DNA from: Cryomorpha sp963741985
GTDB lineage: Bacteria; Bacteroidota; Bacteroidia; Flavobacteriales_D; Cryomorphaceae
Direction of reading: 5' to 3'
Assembly: GCA_963741985.1 (NCBI GenBank)
Contig: CAVUKD010000002.1
Span: 1,984,001-2,048,000, forward strand
Length of the DNA: 64,000 nucleotides
Made by a program: the position numbers and the translations under genes. Positions 61,137 to 64,000 of the stretch are shown one piece after another. The notes under the pieces are model-generated. The model was not told the origin of the DNA. It saw only the letters and a program-made list of their open reading frames with translations, and ran no database searches. Numbering within the stretch: position 1 is the stretch's first letter; each line of letters starts with the position of its first letter.

Positions 61137-63137
61137 ATGCAAATTATAAGAAGACTTTTCTTGGTCGCGCTAATCGCGCTTAATGGTTCATTTGCTTTTT
61201 CGCAAGTTCAAAGACTTGTAAAAGAGGCAGATAATGCCTATAAGAACGAAGCCTATTTTGGTGCAATCGATATGTATAAAAAGGCGTATGCCAAAGAAAC
61301 AGACGCGGATGAAAAGGCCAGAATGCTTTTTCAGATTGCGGAATCTTACCGGAAGGTATTGGATAATGACCAACAGATAATTTGGTACAACAAAGCTTTG
61401 AAGGCACAATACAAGGATTCTAAATCGTATTTATACCTCGCTCAGGCTTACCACCGTCAAGGTGATTTTAGACAAGCCATAGAAAATTACAAACGATACC
61501 AGGAAAGTAACCCAGGTGATCAAATGGCCGCCGAGGGAATTAAGCAGGCTGAATACGCGCAGGAAATGCGAGACAAACCTTCCCGATACATTGTGCAGGA
61601 TGAAGTCTTGCTCAATTCTCCAGAGTACGATTTTTCACCGGCTTGGGATGGCGATGATTTCAATACAATTTATTTTGGCTCCTCTCGTCAAGGTGCTCAA
61701 GGAGTGGAAATTGACCAGCGTACTGGTGAGAGTTTTCAAGATATATTTTTCGCAACACGCGATTCCAAAGGAAAGTGGAGTGAGCCGGAAAGATTAACGT
61801 ATCGTATTAATACCGAGCATAATGAAGCAGTTCCGGATATCACAAAGGATAAAAACATGATGCTCTTTACCCGTTGCGAAAGTAATAAGGATGTAAATAA
61901 AGGATGTGATATTTTCCTTACCCGAAAAGTGGATAATAGTTGGACAACTGCCCAATTGGTTCCACTTAAAAACGAGCAAAGTACAGATATCACAACCGTA
62001 GGGCATCCGGCACTAACTCCCGACGAATCGCATATCGTATTTGCAAGCGATATGCCCGGTGGATTGGGAGGCAAAGATCTTTGGATTGCCCCTTTTGATA
62101 AAGCGTCGCGTACGGCGGGAAAAGCTGTGAATCTCGGCCCGGATATCAATACCAAAGGAGATGACATGTTTCCTTATGTGCGCCAAGATGGTGTATTATT
62201 CTTCGCCACTGATGGACGCCTTGGTATGGGTGGTCTCGATATTTTCAAAGCTGAGAAATCAGGCGATAATAAATGGAGTTCTGTTGAAATTCTGCCGGTG
62301 CCGATCAATTCAATAGGAAACGATTTTGGTATTATCTGGGAGGGTGACGCACAACGCGGCTACTTTACTTCAGACCGTGCAGGTGGAAAAGGTAAGGATG
62401 ATATCTATTCCTTTAGTATGCCACCACTGCTTTTTGCGCTCGAAGGGGTTGTATATGACAAAGACACAAAACTTCCCGTTCCCGATGCTGCAATAAAAGT
62501 AGTGGGCAGTGATGGTGCCTCTTTTGAAATGACCACTGATGGCGGGGGAGCTTTTACCTTCGAAGCCAAAGGCGATGACCGATTTATTAATCCTGAAACC
62601 AACTATTCTATCGAAGTTTCAAAACCGGACTATCTTGTTGCAAAAGATCAAATCAGTACCGTAGGATTAAACGAGTCAACTACCTTTTTGAAAGAATATT
62701 TCATCACCTTTACCAAACCTGATAAACCAATCGAATTTCCGGAAGTACGTTATGCTTTCGCCAAAGCGGAGCTATTGGTTAACGATGAAGTAAACTCTAA
62801 AGATTCACTTGATTTTCTTTATCAAACATTGGTTGACAACCCTACGATTATTATCGAACTTCAGGCCCATACAGATTCACGCGGTTCTGATAGTAATAAT
62901 AAAAGTCTGTCGCAGCGACGGGCTCAAAGTTGTGTGGACTATTTAGAATCAAAAGGAATTCCGGCAGAGCGAATGGTGGCAAAAGGATATGGAGAAACCC
63001 GTTTGAGAATAAGTGATGCTCAAATCGCTAAAATGAAAACCGAAGAAGAGAAAGAAGCGGCTCACCAGAAAAACAGAAGAACTGAATTTTCTGTATTGAG
63101 TTTTGACTATATCCCAAAGGATCAACAAGATAATTAG
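61137..63137 (+). CDS. porE: PorE-like OmpA-family protein with TPR, WD40-like and peptidoglycan-binding domains
   Basis: The 666-residue product has a signal peptide (RRLFLVALIALNGSFAFS-Q), TPR repeats (about 25-150), a WD40/PD40-like propeller (about 165-430, with FSPAWDGDDFNTIYFGSSR, NEAVPDITKD, HPALTPDESHIVFASD, and GDDMFPYVRQDG), a carboxypeptidase-like regulatory domain (about 440-530) and an OmpA C-terminal domain (about 545-660, IIELQAHTDSRGSDSNNKSLSQRRA). This order and length match PorE, a peptidoglycan-anchored part of the T9SS. No lipobox Cys is at the cleavage site, so it is not a clear lipoprotein. The frame opens at 61089, but the signal peptide starts at 61137. T9SS clients elsewhere in the window agree with this role. 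Confidence 0.85.
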   Translation: MQIIRRLFLVALIALNGSFAFSQVQRLVKEADNAYKNEAYFGAIDMYKKAYAKETDADEKARMLFQIAESYRKVLDNDQQIIWYNKALKAQYKDSKSYLYLAQAYHRQGDFRQAIENYKRYQESNPGDQMAAEGIKQAEYAQEMRDKPSRYIVQDEVLLNSPEYDFSPAWDGDDFNTIYFGSSRQGAQGVEIDQRTGESFQDIFFATRDSKGKWSEPERLTYRINTEHNEAVPDITKDKNMMLFTRCESNKDVNKGCDIFLTRKVDNSWTTAQLVPLKNEQSTDITTVGHPALTPDESHIVFASDMPGGLGGKDLWIAPFDKASRTAGKAVNLGPDINTKGDDMFPYVRQDGVLFFATDGRLGMGGLDIFKAEKSGDNKWSSVEILPVPINSIGNDFGIIWEGDAQRGYFTSDRAGGKGKDDIYSFSMPPLLFALEGVVYDKDTKLPVPDAAIKVVGSDGASFEMTTDGGGAFTFEAKGDDRFINPETNYSIEVSKPDYLVAKDQISTVGLNESTTFLKEYFITFTKPDKPIEFPEVRYAFAKAELLVNDEVNSKDSLDFLYQTLVDNPTIIIELQAHTDSRGSDSNNKSLSQRRAQSCVDYLESKGIPAERMVAKGYGETRLRISDAQIAKMKTEEEKEAAHQKNRRTEFSVLSFDYIPKDQQDN

Positions 63138-63154
63138 CATATTTTAAATAGTTG

Positions 63155-63191
63155 AAAAGCATTCCGGCAAACTGCCGGAATGCTTTTTTTT
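63155..63191 (+). terminator. Terminator after the porE-like gene
   Basis: AAAAGCATTCCGGCA and TGCCGGAATGCTTTT form a perfect 15-bp stem around AAC, followed by more T. It is the strongest terminator in the window and lies 11 nt before the purM start. Confidence 0.92.
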
Positions 63192-63201
63192 ATACCCGAT
63201 A

Positions 63202-64000
63202 ATGAGCGAAGAAAAGCGATACCAGGCACGCGGTGTAAGTGCCGGAAAAGAAGATGTTCATGCTGCAATAAGCGGTATTGACAAAGGACTGTTCCCAAAT
63301 GCCTTTTGCAAAGTCGTTCCAGATTTTTTGACCGCAAGTAAAGATCATTGTATTGTTATGCACGCCGATGGTGCGGGAACAAAGTCAGCCCTCGCCTACG
63401 CCTATTGGAAAGAAACCGGAGATTTATCCGTTTGGAAAGGTATTGCTCAGGATGCGCTCATAATGAATCTGGACGATCTGCTTTGTGTTGGAATTACCAA
63501 TCAAATACTAGTCAGTTCAACCATTGGAAGAAATAAGCATCTTATTCCCGGTGAAGTCATTAAAGAAATTATTCAAGGCACGGAAGAAATCCTTGAAAAC
63601 CTTCGAAGTCTTGGGATAGGTATTTACTCAACAGGTGGCGAAACTGCTGATGTGGGCGACCTCGTGCGAACAATAATTGTGGATAGTACGGTAACCGCTC
63701 GTGCAAAAAGGTCAGATATTATTGACAATTCCAATATTCAGACTGGTAATGTTATTCTGGGACTTTCATCATTCGGTCAGGCCACCTACGAAAATGAGTA
63801 TAATGCCGGAATGGGAAGTAATGGTCTCACCTCAGCTCGCCATGATGTATTCAATAAAGGGGTTGCCGAAAAGTATCCGGAAAGTTTTGATTCCGCGGTA
63901 CCCGAAAGTTTAGTATACAGCGGAAAATACAAACTCACAGACCGTGTAAGTTCCCTTCCGGTAACGGTAGGAAAGGCTGTTCTTTCGCCTACGCGCACCT
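63202..64000 (+). CDS. purM: Phosphoribosylformylglycinamidine cyclo-ligase (AIR synthetase), partial at right edge
   Basis: From the ATG at 63202 an open frame of 266 codons runs off the window. It has the PurM features HADGAGTKSALAYAYWKE, ALIMNLDDLLCVGI and GLSSFGQATYENEYNAG (ATP-binding and GLSSxG motifs of the PurM/SelD fold), and YSTGGETADVGDLVRT. The enzyme makes aminoimidazole ribotide in purine synthesis. The longer insert before GLTSARHDVF is typical of the Bacteroidota form. It starts only 10 nt after the porE terminator, so its promoter must lie within or across that terminator. Confidence 0.93.
   Translation, partial: MSEEKRYQARGVSAGKEDVHAAISGIDKGLFPNAFCKVVPDFLTASKDHCIVMHADGAGTKSALAYAYWKETGDLSVWKGIAQDALIMNLDDLLCVGITNQILVSSTIGRNKHLIPGEVIKEIIQGTEEILENLRSLGIGIYSTGGETADVGDLVRTIIVDSTVTARAKRSDIIDNSNIQTGNVILGLSSFGQATYENEYNAGMGSNGLTSARHDVFNKGVAEKYPESFDSAVPESLVYSGKYKLTDRVSSLPVTVGKAVLSPTRT

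Noticed and set aside
1..64000. rRNA, tRNA and insertion sequences
   Set aside because: Intergenic gaps were read for tRNA-like cloverleafs, rRNA segments and transposase motifs with terminal repeats; none was convincing, though small or diverged ones could be missed by eye.

Overview
The window is chromosomal DNA from a member of the Bacteroidota, most likely the Flavobacteriales. The evidence is a dense set of type IX secretion (T9SS) traits: C-terminal sorting domains of types A and B, a PorE-like OmpA protein, a fused SecDF, a class III glutamine synthetase, a DUF5606 protein, an AMP nucleosidase of the Bacteroidota type and several TAnnTTTG promoter -7 elements. No rRNA, tRNA, CRISPR array, phage or intact insertion sequence was seen. 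Both ends cut genes: a TonB-dependent receptor on the left and purM on the right.

Layout. 0-6.7 kb: a minus-strand block (amn, holA, TonB receptor) diverges from an orphan HsdR-N nuclease-like gene, a secreted S8 protease and a DUF5606 gene. 6.7-19.3 kb is an accessory stretch with long spacers and mostly single genes: a geranylgeranyl-reductase-type flavoprotein overlapping a ferredoxin gene, a membrane methyltransferase, a NYN-LOTUS protein, an acyltransferase, an S9 peptidase, a GNAT with no clear start, a GT39 glycosyltransferase, DUF1569 and SnoaL-like genes, and a DUF5996 gene broken by one in-frame TAG. 19.5-21.5 kb is a compact arsenic operon (arsR, arsC-like phosphatase, acr3). 21.7-25.9 kb carries murB, two overlapping glycosyltransferases and ftsE. 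26-31 kb carries a giant TPR protein translationally coupled to an outer-membrane barrel. 31-35 kb carries gyrB, a secreted endonuclease/phosphatase-fold protein and lgt.

35-50.3 kb is the most unusual part. On the minus strand it encodes a 2832-residue and a 1258-residue T9SS type-B surface protein with a small secreted protein between them. Upstream lie an ECF sigma factor and an overlapping membrane protein whose outside part is a PKD domain plus a region that looks like the sorting domain of the exported proteins. A perfect 16-bp palindrome lies upstream of the largest gene. I read this as a candidate surface-sensing regulatory unit for T9SS cargo.

50.5-64 kb is core metabolism and export: mdh, a T9SS-exported FG-GAP protein, secDF, tatA, a Ca/Na exchanger, glnN, porE and purM. 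SecDF and Lgt serve inner-membrane export and lipoprotein making, PorE belongs to the T9SS, and the protease, FG-GAP protein and both giant proteins are predicted T9SS clients, so much of the window concerns building the cell surface.
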